Shown here in pieces: positions 43,423 to 53,276 of a stretch of 64,000 bases of DNA; position 1 is the stretch's first letter; each line of letters starts with the position of its first letter. The translations under genes were made by a program, and so were the position numbers. The notes under the pieces were generated by a model. It did no database searches. It saw only the letters and a list, made by a program, of their open reading frames with translations, and had not been told where the DNA came from. This DNA is from Anabaena lutea FACHB-196 (GTDB lineage Bacteria > Cyanobacteriota > Cyanobacteriia > Cyanobacteriales > Nostocaceae), in assembly GCF_014698305.1 (NCBI RefSeq), contig NZ_JACJST010000001.1, positions 434,001 to 498,000 of the forward strand. Direction: 5' to 3'.

Positions 43423-43542
43423 TATACTCAAAACGGTTGAGACATGGACTTTTGTAAAATCACGAAAAACTTAGATTTGTAAGGGTTTAGCACTGCTAAA
43501 CCCCTACCCGCAGAATCAAATAATTAAGCCGTGTTGAGTATA
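43423..43542. mobile_element. MITE-like element (TATACTCAA ends)
   Basis: The 120-bp block has terminal inverted repeats TATACTCAAAACGG (43423-43436) and CCGTGTTGAGTATA (43529-43542), matching at 13 of 14 positions, with TA at both ends. Inside is a near-perfect palindrome, GGGTTTAGCA (43483-43492) with TGCTAAACCC (43494-43503). The core resembles the core of another element at 56078-56270 in inverted orientation. It could also act as terminator for nadB. Confidence 0.65.
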
Positions 43543-43599
43543 GCTGGCAGAAGTTTCTTGTTTTCTATTCCCTATTAAGAGTTCCCTGTTGTAAGAACT

Positions 43600-44592
43600 T
43601 TACCTAAAAAACTTGAAGTTCTGAGAACCTGTGTAACCAGTAATCTTCGCTAGTTCTGACAAGTTCTGCACGCCGCTATAGGTTTTACCATTGATGATCC
43701 AAGTGGGGAAGCTTTCAATTTTGGCGGCTTGACACAATTCTGGTTTAGCTTTGGGGCTGTCAGCAGCGCACTCGACCTTAACGTTATTATCGCTAATGAT
43801 TTTGTAAGCTTCTTTCCCAAAGAGGAGCTTCTGTTCGTGGCAATGAGGACACCAGTAAGCGACGTATTCCTTAGCGCCAACTTTGACAAGATGCTCTGCT
43901 AAGGCTATTTCTGCTTCACCAGATGTGGTGGTAATTTCCCAACCAAATTCTGGTTTAGGCTCTACTTTGGGAATAAAAGTAATTTGCCCAGGTTTTCCAG
44001 GAGTTGCGTCGAGATTTCCATCTGGGGGATCGACCCCAGCATAAATCCCTAAAGTGCCAATCAGTGTTACCATTCCCACAATCAAGGCAGTAAAGAATAT
44101 TTGCCCGATATCTTCCCAATCACGACCGATAATTGTCAGTACTAACATACTCAGGGAAAACAAAGCCGAGCCGATACAGTAAGGACAAAAAGCTTTGATT
44201 TGGGATGCCAGTATGTACATTAAGTAGGCGCTGAACACTGACATAGCGATCGCTCCCACCAACAGCAACCACCAAGTCAGATTTTCCAGTTGTTTGCTGT
44301 TTTTGTGATTTTCCTCTGAGTTTAATGCCAAAGGAGCCACAGCAAATATCAACATACTGATGTATGCCAACAACCCAAACAAAGCTAATGGCTGACCAAA
44401 AACCGTTGCCCAAGGGCTAGAAAGAACATCATTACAGCCCTTAACACCAGCTTGTGCCACACAAGCGGTACTGCCGCCTGTTAGCTTTTCAAAGGTGAGA
44501 TAGCCTGTGATTAAGGCACCACATCCCGCGATCGCTGCAATGAATAGCCGCGACTTTTTATGAATCCAAGGAGTAGAACGACGGCGAATCAT
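43600..44592 (-). CDS. Vitamin K epoxide reductase-thioredoxin fusion
   Basis: A 330-residue protein with a five-helix VKOR domain (about 15-215) and a C-terminal thioredoxin-like domain in the lumen or periplasm (about 225-330). Redox Cys pairs are visible: CVAQAGVKGC loop near 38-47, CPYC near 136-139, and CPHC near 249-252. It makes disulfide bonds in exported proteins using quinone, and in Synechocystis and plastids the homologue supports photosystem II assembly. It is transcribed alone, next to an inverted heptamer array (GTCAGGA units at 44598-44630). Confidence 0.93.
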   Translation of the reverse strand: MIRRRSTPWIHKKSRLFIAAIAGCGALITGYLTFEKLTGGSTACVAQAGVKGCNDVLSSPWATVFGQPLALFGLLAYISMLIFAVAPLALNSEENHKNSKQLENLTWWLLLVGAIAMSVFSAYLMYILASQIKAFCPYCIGSALFSLSMLVLTIIGRDWEDIGQIFFTALIVGMVTLIGTLGIYAGVDPPDGNLDATPGKPGQITFIPKVEPKPEFGWEITTTSGEAEIALAEHLVKVGAKEYVAYWCPHCHEQKLLFGKEAYKIISDNNVKVECAADSPKAKPELCQAAKIESFPTWIINGKTYSGVQNLSELAKITGYTGSQNFKFFR

Positions 44593-44593
44593 A

Positions 44594-44700
44594 AGTATTT
44601 AGTCAGGAGTCAGGAGTCAGGAGTCAGGAGGCAGGAGCAGGGGAAGCAGAGAAGAAAATATTCACTCGGTACTCAGTACTCGGTACTCGGTACTCGGTAC
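44594..44700. repeat. Two STRR arrays (GTCAGGA and GGTACTC)
   Basis: Four or five GTCAGGA units (44598-44632) and five GGTACTC/AGTACTC units (44664-44700) fill the gap between the BtpA-like gene and the VKOR gene. Confidence 0.8.
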
Positions 44701-45548
44701 TAAGAATGTAATTTCACTGAAGGAATGGATTTACTTTCACCTTTAGAGTTCCAACTGCGATGAGCAGCTTCCACAAATTGACTGACGCGAATTGGGTCAA
44801 TGGGTTGCTCAATTTTTCCGTGACGTTTGAGAGAACTGGAAACAATTACACCATTTGCTGCCTGCATTAAGGTATCAATATTTTCCCAATTAGCTCCACT
44901 GCCAATAAATACTGGTGTCCCAGCCGCAGCCCCACAAGCCAATTCTAAATCTTCTAAGTTAGGAGGACTACCAGTTGCCCAACCAGATAAAATTACGGCA
45001 TCGGCCAATCCTCTTTCTATTGTGTCTTTCACCGCTACTGTCAGATTAGGAGAACTTAAAGGACGGGCGTGTTTAACCAAAACATCAGCAAATATTTTTA
45101 CATCAGACCCTAGTTCTCGCCGATAGCGGAGTAATTGATGGGCTTCTCCCTCAATTAATCCTTGGTCAGTAGCCATTACACCTGTGAGAACGTTGACCCG
45201 GATAAATTGGGCTTTGACACAACTAGCGATCGCCATGGCACTTTTGCCATCATTCCGCAGAACATTTAAACCTATAGGCAAAGTCACTAAATTCTGTATG
45301 CGTTGTACCACTACAGTCATGGCACTCACAACTGCTGGATCAACTTGGTTTTTGGTAAACGGTGCGTCGAAAAAATTTTCTACAATAATGCCGTCTACCC
45401 CTCCACTGGCCAGGGCTGTTGCTTCTTGTTCTGCGCGGTCAATCACCGCTTTCAGGCTACCTCCCCAACGGGCTGAGGTAGGCAGGGGTAGCAGGTGAAC
45501 TACGCCAATGATTGGGGTTTGAGTTTTGAATAACTGATATAAGTCCAC
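44700..45548 (-). CDS. btpA: BtpA/SgcQ family protein (photosystem I biogenesis)
   Basis: A 282-residue TIM-barrel protein: TPIIGVVHLLPLPTSARWGG at the start, GVDGIIVENFFDAPF near 50, and GTPVFIGSGANWENIDTLM near 217. In Synechocystis BtpA is a peripheral thylakoid protein required for stable photosystem I reaction centre proteins. The stop codon is adjacent to an STRR array. Confidence 0.92.
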   Translation of the reverse strand: MDLYQLFKTQTPIIGVVHLLPLPTSARWGGSLKAVIDRAEQEATALASGGVDGIIVENFFDAPFTKNQVDPAVVSAMTVVVQRIQNLVTLPIGLNVLRNDGKSAMAIASCVKAQFIRVNVLTGVMATDQGLIEGEAHQLLRYRRELGSDVKIFADVLVKHARPLSSPNLTVAVKDTIERGLADAVILSGWATGSPPNLEDLELACGAAAGTPVFIGSGANWENIDTLMQAANGVIVSSSLKRHGKIEQPIDPIRVSQFVEAAHRSWNSKGESKSIPSVKLHS

Positions 45549-46550
45549 GTCTTTAACTTGCTAAGGCATTGTCCAGAGTTGAGAATTTTTTGACTAAAGA
45601 CAAGAATAATTTGGTACATAGCATTAATTTACGTATAATATATTTTATTAGTTTACTATACGTATAGTAATACATTTTGACGCACCTTTTCCTTTTCCAG
45701 ACTTCTACAAGAAGTCTATTAAATTTTAACCCCTTGTCATTGGGATGCTTGTAGCTTGCATATTTTATAACTTTAGGCTTCACTTAAGTAGTTCGCCGTA
45801 AATATTTGTCCTTGGAATCAGGTAGGGGGCTGCTCTTGCAGGAGAAAAATCAGGTTTTAGCCTAGTTCATATTTCTTTATTTAATTTGGTTTTTCTGGGG
45901 CTAATCTACTTAACTCTTTACTTTTCATTTAAAAGCTTCTATCATCAGCTTCTTAAATTTTTTAGGCGCAAGCCATACTGTGAGGCTAATTTGAATTTTT
46001 AACTCTATTGCCTCCTTCTGAAGGTGGAAATTGTCGTTCAACCTCCCATAAGATATGTTAAGATAGAACCTGGCTACAAGAGGAGTTTGCCACTCACAAG
46101 ACGCAAGGCAGCTTCCCGTGGTTTAGGCATCTTGTCCGCGCATCGTCGTAGATCAAGCCTGAAGTATAGGGTAGCATTACTGCTTGATAGGCGTAGTCGC
46201 AATTGCGATTTCCCTGAGGGTAGCGACTTCTCAAAACCAGCCCTTTGGGCGGCTTCCCGACGGGTAAATTAACAACGCACACGCTCCGGTAGTTTAAAAT
46301 ACCACTAGGCGAATCGTTAAACAATATTACGAGTGTTATAAGTAAATAAAGACACTTGAATTTATCCTGGGAAACAGATTAATAAAAATATCATAGCATG
46401 ACCTCTATATTCATAAATTAGGGTCATACGCCCACAGACAACCAATAGCAGTGGAAATCTGTCACTGCTGTGTCCTTATACAGGTGCGGGAAAAAAAGCG
46501 CCTACATATTGTTTGAGTAATGAGAAAAAAAACAGAGATTTTTTCAAAAT
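45549..46550. other. 1-kb intergenic region without a recognisable gene
   Basis: The region between the start of btpA and the start of rimO holds no ORF that I can support. The two in-frame stretches at 46024-46324 are on opposite strands over the same palindromic-rich sequence and look like noise. GC-rich, palindromic repeats (for example CCCTTTGGGCGGCTTCCCGACGGG near 46237) occur at 46080-46270. A regulatory or small RNA cannot be excluded. CGTAATGATATTT-type AT-rich promoter sequence for btpA is expected near 45600-45680. Confidence 0.4.
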
Positions 46551-47873
46551 ATGGGTGATAAGCCAACAATTGCTATTTCTCACCTGGGCTGCGAGAAAAA
46601 TAGAATTGATACAGAACATATGTTAGGACTGCTTGTAGAAGCAGGCTACGGTGTAGATACAAATGAAGAATTAGCTGATTATGTAATCGTCAATACCTGT
46701 AGTTTTATTGAAGCCGCCAGAGAAGAATCGGTCAAAACTTTAGTCGAACTGGCAGAAGCGAATAAAAAAGTCGTTATTACTGGTTGCATGGCGCAACACT
46801 TTCAAGAACAATTATTGGAAGAGTTGCCAGAAGCAGTAGCCGTGGTTGGCACAGGCGATTATCACAAAATTGTCAATGTCATAGAGCGGGTAGAACAAGG
46901 GGAAAGAGTTAAACTAATTAGCGCCGAACCAACCTACATAGCCGATGAAACGACACCGCGCTACCGGACAACAACAGAAGGAGTAGCTTACCTGCGAGTT
47001 GCCGAAGGATGCGATTATCGTTGTGCATTTTGTATTATTCCTTATCTCAGAGGGAACCAGCGATCGCGTACTATTGAATCTATAGTCGCCGAAGCCAAGC
47101 AATTGGCCAGTCAAGGGGTAAAAGAAATTATTCTGATTTCCCAAATCACTACAAATTATGGTTTGGATATTTACGGAAAGCCAAAGTTAGCGGAACTACT
47201 CCGCGCTTTAGGGAAAGTAGATGTACCTTGGATCAGAATGCACTATGCCTATCCCACGGGACTCACCCCAGATGTGATAGCGGCGATTCAAGAAACACCC
47301 AATGTTCTGCCTTACTTAGATTTGCCCTTGCAACATTCTCATCCAGAGATTCTCCGCGCCATGAACCGTCCCTGGCAAGGACGGGTAAATGATGGAATTA
47401 TTGATCGCATCAAAACAGCGTTACCATCGTCAGTGCTGCGAACAACCTTTATCGTTGGCTTTCCTGGAGAGACTCAAGAGCATTTTGAGCATTTGCTAGA
47501 GTTCACAGAACGACACGAATTTGATCATGTGGGTGTCTTCACCTTTTCACCAGAAGAGGAAACCCCAGCCTACAGTCTACCCAATCAAGTTCCTTCAGAA
47601 GTGATGGTAGAGCGCCGTGACCGAATCATGGCACTCCAGCAACCGATTTCTCTCAAGAAAAATCAGCAGGAAGTAGGCAAAACTGTCGATGTCCTGATTG
47701 AGCAAGAAAACCCCGAAAGTGGAGAATTAATCGGCCGTTCCGGTAGATTTTCCCCAGAAGTCGATGGTCAAGTCTATATTAAAGGCGAGTCTAGGCTAGG
47801 AACCATCGTGCCAGTACAAATCCAAAGTGCCGATGCCTACGACCTATATGGTCAAATTGTCAATAGTAATTAG
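46551..47873 (+). CDS. rimO: Ribosomal protein S12 methylthiotransferase RimO
   Basis: The 440-residue radical SAM enzyme adds a methylthio group to an Asp of ribosomal protein S12. The N-terminal MTTase domain has the three Cys of the auxiliary Fe-S cluster ([24 protein letters not shown]). The radical SAM motif [13 protein letters not shown] is near 151-163, and a TRAM domain lies at about 375-438 ([20 protein letters not shown]). Length is normal. After the stop come four TCATTGG heptamers. Confidence 0.95.
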   Translation: MGDKPTIAISHLGCEKNRIDTEHMLGLLVEAGYGVDTNEELADYVIVNTCSFIEAAREESVKTLVELAEANKKVVITGCMAQHFQEQLLEELPEAVAVVGTGDYHKIVNVIERVEQGERVKLISAEPTYIADETTPRYRTTTEGVAYLRVAEGCDYRCAFCIIPYLRGNQRSRTIESIVAEAKQLASQGVKEIILISQITTNYGLDIYGKPKLAELLRALGKVDVPWIRMHYAYPTGLTPDVIAAIQETPNVLPYLDLPLQHSHPEILRAMNRPWQGRVNDGIIDRIKTALPSSVLRTTFIVGFPGETQEHFEHLLEFTERHEFDHVGVFTFSPEEETPAYSLPNQVPSEVMVERRDRIMALQQPISLKKNQQEVGKTVDVLIEQENPESGELIGRSGRFSPEVDGQVYIKGESRLGTIVPVQIQSADAYDLYGQIVNSN

Positions 47874-47985
47874 TCATTGGTCATTGGTCATTGGTCATTG
47901 GTCATATCGCTATGCCCCATGTACCAATTTACAAATAAGTATCGGCTTACAAGTCCAAAACTCACAATAAAATCTAGGAGAATTA

Positions 47986-49536
47986 ATGAATCTTTCCTTT
48001 CAAGAACTAGGCATTTCCCAAGAACGTGTTGACAAACTAGAAAAAATTGGTTTTACCGAACCTACTAACATTCAAGCCCAAGCAATTCCTCAACTGTTAG
48101 CGGGTCGTGATGTCGTCGGTCAATCTCAAACAGGAACCGGCAAAACAGCAGCCTTTTCGCTGCCGATTTTAGAACAGCTAGATGTTAGCAAAAGAGCCGT
48201 ACAAGCTTTGGTGTTAACTCCTACTCGTGAATTAGCAATGCAAGTTCACGATGCCATTTCCCAATTTATGGGTGATGATGGATTGCGGGTGTTGGCAATT
48301 TACGGTGGTCAATCAATTGACCGCCAAATGATGCAACTCAAACGTGGAGTTCACATGGTTGTCGGTACTCCTGGACGGGTAATCGACTTGTTAGACAGAG
48401 GCTGTTTAAAGCTCGACCAAGTGAAGTGGTTTGTCTTGGATGAAGCCGATGAAATGTTAAGCATGGGCTTTATTGATGATGTCATCAAAATCCTTTCCCA
48501 AGCTCCTAAAGAACGGCAAACAGCTTTATTCTCGGCGACTATGCCGCCATCGATTCGTCAATTGGTCAACAAGTTTTTGAACTCTCCGGCCACTGTTACC
48601 GTTGAGCAACCAAAAGCAGCACCCAATAAAATCAATCAAGTAGCTTACTTGATTCCCCGTCACTGGACAAAAGCCAAAGCTTTACAGCCAATTCTGGAAA
48701 TGGAAGATCCAGAAACAGCGTTAATCTTTGTTCGCACCAGACGCACAGCCGCTGAACTGACAAATCAATTACAAGCTGCTGGTCACAGTGTTGATGAATA
48801 TCATGGTGACTTGTCCCAACAAGCACGGGAAAGATTGTTGATCCGCTTCCGCAATCGTCAAGTCCGCTGGGTAGTAGCTACTGACATTGCTGCACGGGGA
48901 TTAGATGTAGATTTGCTTTCTCACGTGATTAACTTTGATTTACCCGATAGCGTCGAAACCTACGTTCACCGCATTGGTCGGACTGGTCGTGCAGGTAAAG
49001 AAGGAACAGCAATTTCCTTGGTACAATCCTTTGAACGGCGCAAGCAACAAGCATTTGAACGTCATAACCGCCAACAGTGGCAAGTGCTGACGATTCCCAC
49101 AAGAGCGCAAATTGAAGCCAGACACATTAAGAAATTGCAAGAACAGGTAGCAGACGCTTTAACAGGTGAACGCCTAGCTTCATTTTTACCAATCATCAGT
49201 GAATTGATTGAAAAATATGATGCTCAAGCGATCGCAGCAGCTGCTTTACAAATTGCTTACGATCAAACCCGTCCCGCTTGGCTGCAAACAGAGGTGGATC
49301 TTCCCGTAGAGGAAGGCCCAGCCCCCAAACCCAAGCTCAACAAGCGTCGTGATGGTGGTGATTCCTCAGAGCGCAATTCTGGAGGCAATCGCAACCGTTC
49401 ATCTTGGTCTAAATCAGACAACAACGGTGATGAAGACAGACGTGGCAGTGTGAAGCCCAAATTACGCACAGGCCGCCGTGAATCTTCACCTACCCCTAAC
49501 AATCACAAGTTAGGCTCACCCACAGGCAGAGAATAG
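47986..49536 (+). CDS. DEAD-box RNA helicase (CsdA/CrhR-like)
   Basis: A 516-residue RNA helicase. The Q motif is at 25-40 (TEPTNIQAQAIPQL), Walker A SQTGTGKTAA near 46-55, motif Ib TPGR, DEAD box LDEADEM near 150-156, SAT near 182, and motif VI HRIGRTGRAGKEG near 328-340. The C-terminal 85 residues are basic, Arg/Ser/Asn-rich and low-complexity. Similar cyanobacterial helicases are cold- or redox-induced. The 5' leader is about 110 bp, part of it heptamer repeats. Confidence 0.93.
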   Translation: MNLSFQELGISQERVDKLEKIGFTEPTNIQAQAIPQLLAGRDVVGQSQTGTGKTAAFSLPILEQLDVSKRAVQALVLTPTRELAMQVHDAISQFMGDDGLRVLAIYGGQSIDRQMMQLKRGVHMVVGTPGRVIDLLDRGCLKLDQVKWFVLDEADEMLSMGFIDDVIKILSQAPKERQTALFSATMPPSIRQLVNKFLNSPATVTVEQPKAAPNKINQVAYLIPRHWTKAKALQPILEMEDPETALIFVRTRRTAAELTNQLQAAGHSVDEYHGDLSQQARERLLIRFRNRQVRWVVATDIAARGLDVDLLSHVINFDLPDSVETYVHRIGRTGRAGKEGTAISLVQSFERRKQQAFERHNRQQWQVLTIPTRAQIEARHIKKLQEQVADALTGERLASFLPIISELIEKYDAQAIAAAALQIAYDQTRPAWLQTEVDLPVEEGPAPKPKLNKRRDGGDSSERNSGGNRNRSSWSKSDNNGDEDRRGSVKPKLRTGRRESSPTPNNHKLGSPTGRE

Positions 49537-49643
49537 ACCGATTAGTTCAATTTTGGATTTTGGATTTTAGATTTTGGATTAAAAATATAGGAATTGAAGA
49601 TTTTTCCTCATCTAAAATCGCCAATCTAAAATCTAAAATTGTC

Positions 49644-50579
49644 TCAGGGGCGGGTAATTTTTTCTAGCTCGCCAAATTCATCATCAGTCATTTTCCAACC
49701 CAAAGCGCCAACATTCTGTTTTACCTGTTCGGCGTTTTTAACTCCAGCAATGGGAATAACGTTCCCCTGAGCAATTAACCAGTTAAGGGCTACTTGGGCG
49801 GGGGTGCAACCATATTTTTCACCAATTTTCCTTAATAAAGATAAAACTGGGGCAATTTTATTTAAACCAGCTTGACTAAATTGCGGGTCTATGCTTCTTG
49901 CACCTGTGGGCTTGTAGGCGGTGGTATATTTGCCTGTTAGCAGTCCTTGAGCTAAGGGACTGTAAGCTAAGATTGTTACACCTAACTCACGGGCAGTTGG
50001 TAAAATACCGTTAGTTTCGATTTGTCGTGTTAGCAAAGAATAACGGACTTGGTTAACGGCTAAGGGTACACCCCTTGCGGCTAAGATTTTATGTGCTTCT
50101 TGCATTTGTGATGCAGAATAATTACTGACACCTACTGCACCGATTCTGCCCCGCGCCACTTCATCTGCGAGGGTATTCATCAGAGTTTCTTGACTTAAAA
50201 AGAAAGCAAAAGGCCAATGAACTTGGTATAATTCTATTCTCTCAACTTGGAGACGTTGGAGACTGGCGGTTAAAGCCTCAGATACAGATTTACCATCCCA
50301 ACGCCAAGGTAAAGGTCCAAACTTCGTCGCAATTTGTACCTGTTGGGTGGTTTGTTTCATGAACTTTCCTAAAAACTGTTCTGAAAGTCCTAAACCGTAA
50401 ACTTCCGCTGTATCAAAGAAAGTCACACCAGCATCTAAGGCTGCGGTAAAAGCTGCTTGCAACTGTTCTTCCCCGTAACCATCGCCATAATTCCAAAATA
50501 GTTTATCACCCCAAGCCCATGTTCCTATGCACAGGGGAGGAACAGCTAGACCATTTTTTCCTAATGTGATGCTTTCCAT
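49644..50579 (-). CDS. Aldo/keto reductase
   Basis: A 311-residue NADPH-dependent oxidoreductase. The catalytic tetrad is visible in FFDTAEVYGLG (Asp and Tyr near 55-60), IATKFGPLP (Lys near 84) and YQVHWPF (His near 120), and the cofactor part in IPIAGVKNAEQVKQN near 275. The substrate cannot be deduced. It converges on the DEAD-box gene, with TTTTGGA/TCTAAAA heptamers between them (49548-49640). Confidence 0.92.
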   Translation of the reverse strand: MESITLGKNGLAVPPLCIGTWAWGDKLFWNYGDGYGEEQLQAAFTAALDAGVTFFDTAEVYGLGLSEQFLGKFMKQTTQQVQIATKFGPLPWRWDGKSVSEALTASLQRLQVERIELYQVHWPFAFFLSQETLMNTLADEVARGRIGAVGVSNYSASQMQEAHKILAARGVPLAVNQVRYSLLTRQIETNGILPTARELGVTILAYSPLAQGLLTGKYTTAYKPTGARSIDPQFSQAGLNKIAPVLSLLRKIGEKYGCTPAQVALNWLIAQGNVIPIAGVKNAEQVKQNVGALGWKMTDDEFGELEKITRP

Positions 50580-50930
50580 TTTGCTAAAATTATATTTACA
50601 TTTCTTTACTTTCTTAGTCTACCGAAAATTAAGGGGTTAGAGCCTCTGGAGCGAGACGCTACGCGAACGCCCTTCTAGGGCGACTTTGTTCTAAAAATCG
50701 TAATACAATCAAATTTCCAGAATAATTGTAGCTTGCTTCCCGTTCGCAAAGCGTGCCGTAGGCATAGGGTACGCAGATAAACGCAGATAAACGCAGATAA
50801 AGGCGGATAAATTCATGGATTTTATGATTCTGTACAGCCTCACATAAAATTGGTATTGGCTTCAAGATGTTCTAGCTGAAGATTTTGATTAGAAGGGATA
50901 ATATCTGGTAAACGATAGAAAAAAGTAGCT
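50580..50930. other. Intergenic region with dispersed palindromic repeats
   Basis: Between the divergent aldo/keto reductase and PucC-like genes are palindromic GC-rich blocks (GCGAACGCCCTTCTAGGGCG near 50661; CGTTCGCAAAGCGTGCCGTAGG near 50743) and ACGCAGATAA heptamer or decamer repeats (50770-50805). No gene is supported. Confidence 0.5.
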
Positions 50931-52364
50931 ATGGCAATTGGTGATACTTATAATAACCAAAATCAATCTCTAGCTCTCCCAAAGGTCAACATTTTGACCA
51001 TGTTCCGGCTAGGATTGTTTCAAATGGGGTTGAGTATGATGTCTATCTTGACTCTGGGGGTACTTAACCGAGTCATGATTCAGGAAATCGCAATTCCGGC
51101 TACATTGGTGGCTTTGGTGTTAGCATTACCTTCATTTGTGGCACCAACGCGGATTTTGTTTGGGCAAATGTCCGATTCTAAACCGTTGTTAGGTTATCAT
51201 CGCACAGCTTATGTGTGGGTGGGAGCGGGAATATTTGCGATCGCTGCTTTTTTAGCGGTACAAGTAATGTGGCAGTTAAATGCCGCTAGTATTGGTGATA
51301 GGTGGACATGGACTACCCAAACAATCGGTTGGACAGCAGTTCTAGGTTTAGTTTTCGCAGTTTATGGACTGGCCATTTGTGCTAGTGGTACAGCATTTGC
51401 AGCTTTATTAGTTGATATCTCCGAAGAAGACAACCGTTCCCAAGTTGTCGGTATTGTTTGGTCAATGTTAATGGTAGGGATTATAGTTGGGGCAGTTATC
51501 AGTTCTAGCTTATTAAAGCAATTAACCACAGACGCACCTATAGAAACTTTACAAGCGGCAATAAATAGATTATTTCTGATTGTTCCCGGAATAGTTTTTT
51601 GTTTAGCAATTGTCGCAACTGTGGGAGTAGAAAAAAAATATTCCCGTTTTTTCAACCGTTCTACTCCAGGAAACCGAGAAGATAGTATTACTTTAAGTGG
51701 TGCGTGGAAAATCTTAACAGCTAGTCCGCAAACAGGCTTGTTTTTCACATTTTTATTAGTGATGACTATCAGCTTGTTTATGCAAGATCCCATTTTAGAA
51801 CCTTATGCAGGGCAAGTCTTTAAAATGCCCTTAGCGGAAAGTACCAAACTTAATGTTTTTTACGGCACAGGCATCTTGATTTCCTATGGTATCACAGGTT
51901 TTTTCATTGTCCCTCGTTTGGGTAAACGCAGAACTATAAAACTAGGTTGTATTTTAGTAGCATTTGCCGCTTTATTACTGGGGTTTTCAGGATTTTCTGC
52001 AAATCCATCTGTCCTGAAATCAACTTTAGTTTTATTTGGTTTAGCTACCGGTTTTGTCACCACCGCAGCAGTTAGTTTAATGCTAGATTTAACAATTGCC
52101 GAAGCCGCAGGTACGTTTATAGGTGCTTGGGGACTAGCTCAGTCTATATCAAGAGGAATTGCTACTGTAATTGGTGGTACTGTCTTAGATGTGGGGCGCA
52201 GATTGTTACCAGATAGCTTAGTATTAGCTTATGGTTTGGTATTTGCCTTAGAAGCTACGGGAATGTTGGTATCAATTTTGTTTTTGAATCGTGTCAATGT
52301 GACAGAATTTAAAACCAACACCAAACAAGCTTTAGCTTCTGTTCTTGAAAGTGATTTAGATTAA
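50931..52364 (+). CDS. BCD-family MFS transporter, PucC-like
   Basis: A 477-residue, 12-helix MFS protein with the family pattern LFQMGLSMMSILTLGVLNRV and PSFVAPTRILFGQMSDSKPL. Members include PucC and LhaA of purple bacteria, which help assemble light-harvesting complexes; in cyanobacteria homologues occur beside chlorophyll-related genes. A chlorophyll-handling or light-harvesting assembly role is likely but not shown. After the stop come CTGTTCC heptamers (52391-52435). Confidence 0.9.
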   Translation: MAIGDTYNNQNQSLALPKVNILTMFRLGLFQMGLSMMSILTLGVLNRVMIQEIAIPATLVALVLALPSFVAPTRILFGQMSDSKPLLGYHRTAYVWVGAGIFAIAAFLAVQVMWQLNAASIGDRWTWTTQTIGWTAVLGLVFAVYGLAICASGTAFAALLVDISEEDNRSQVVGIVWSMLMVGIIVGAVISSSLLKQLTTDAPIETLQAAINRLFLIVPGIVFCLAIVATVGVEKKYSRFFNRSTPGNREDSITLSGAWKILTASPQTGLFFTFLLVMTISLFMQDPILEPYAGQVFKMPLAESTKLNVFYGTGILISYGITGFFIVPRLGKRRTIKLGCILVAFAALLLGFSGFSANPSVLKSTLVLFGLATGFVTTAAVSLMLDLTIAEAAGTFIGAWGLAQSISRGIATVIGGTVLDVGRRLLPDSLVLAYGLVFALEATGMLVSILFLNRVNVTEFKTNTKQALASVLESDLD

Positions 52365-52365
52365 T

Positions 52366-52438
52366 TCATAATTCGTAATTCGTAATTACTAACTGTTCCC
52401 TGTTCCCTGTTCCCTGTTCCCTGTTCCCTAACTAATAA
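52366..52438. repeat. STRR arrays (AATTCGT and CTGTTCC)
   Basis: Short AATTCGT units and then five CTGTTCC units fill the gap between the PucC-like gene and the inositol-phosphatase gene. The CTGTTCC unit also occurs at 37371-37405 and, inverted, at 54986-55010. Confidence 0.8.
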
Positions 52439-52441
52439 CAA

Positions 52442-53248
52442 ATGAACGATTTTTGGAATACGATTTTAGACTTTGCAGAAACCACTACTATCAGAGTGGG
52501 AAAACAATTAATGCAGGATTTTGGACAAGTTCAAGCTTCGCAAAAAGCTGATGGTAGCTTGGTAACAAAATCAGATAAATGGGCAGATCAAGAAATTAGA
52601 GATGCCATTGTTTCTACTTTTTCAGGTTATGGCATTTTGAGCGAAGAAAGTGATCAAACTTTTCCTGATACAGAATGGTGTTGGGTAATCGATCCTTTGG
52701 ATGGTACAACCAACTTTACCAGGGGAATTCCTATTTGGTCGATTTCTTTGGGTTTACTTTATCGAGGAGCGCCCATTTTTGGCTATGTTTACGCGCCTCC
52801 ATTAAATCAAGCCTTTCACGGATTTTGGGCGGGTTCATCAGGCTTAACAACGCCAACGGGAGCATTTTTAAATAATCGTCCCATACATACAAGTAGTGAT
52901 ACTCCGAGCAAAAACCACTTTTTTAACCTTTGTTCTCGCAGTACGGGAATAATTCAACCGGGTTTTCCCTGTAAAATTCGGATGTTAGGAGTTGCTAGTT
53001 ATAACTTTCTCACCGTCGCGACTGGTGCGGTTTTGGGAGGAATTGAAGCGACACCCAAGGTTTGGGATATCGCAGGTGCTTGGGTAATTGTTCAAGCTGC
53101 TGGAGGTACGTGGGTATCTCTCAATTCTGAGCCTTTTCCATTATCGCCGGGAATAGATTATAGCGATCGCTCTTTTCCGACAATGGTTGTTAGTAATTCA
53201 GATTTAGTGACCGTATTTACACCGTTTCTAGAAAGTGTAAAATTTTGA
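52442..53248 (+). CDS. Inositol monophosphatase-family phosphatase
   Basis: A 268-residue enzyme with the metal-binding motifs ILSEESDQT near 60, DPLDGTTNFTRGIP near 85-98, and WDIAGAWVIVQAAGG near 203-217. It is likely an inositol- or histidinol-phosphate phosphatase, or a sugar-phosphate phosphatase; the sequence does not decide. The dehydrogenase gene starts 28 bp after its stop, so the two may be co-transcribed. Confidence 0.92.
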   Translation: MNDFWNTILDFAETTTIRVGKQLMQDFGQVQASQKADGSLVTKSDKWADQEIRDAIVSTFSGYGILSEESDQTFPDTEWCWVIDPLDGTTNFTRGIPIWSISLGLLYRGAPIFGYVYAPPLNQAFHGFWAGSSGLTTPTGAFLNNRPIHTSSDTPSKNHFFNLCSRSTGIIQPGFPCKIRMLGVASYNFLTVATGAVLGGIEATPKVWDIAGAWVIVQAAGGTWVSLNSEPFPLSPGIDYSDRSFPTMVVSNSDLVTVFTPFLESVKF

Positions 53249-53276
53249 CAGCTAACAACTGACAACTAACAAAATT

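Noticed and set aside
46024-46324. ORFs on both strands before rimO
   Set aside because: They read through palindromic repeat sequence, one on each strand, and the products look like repeat translations.
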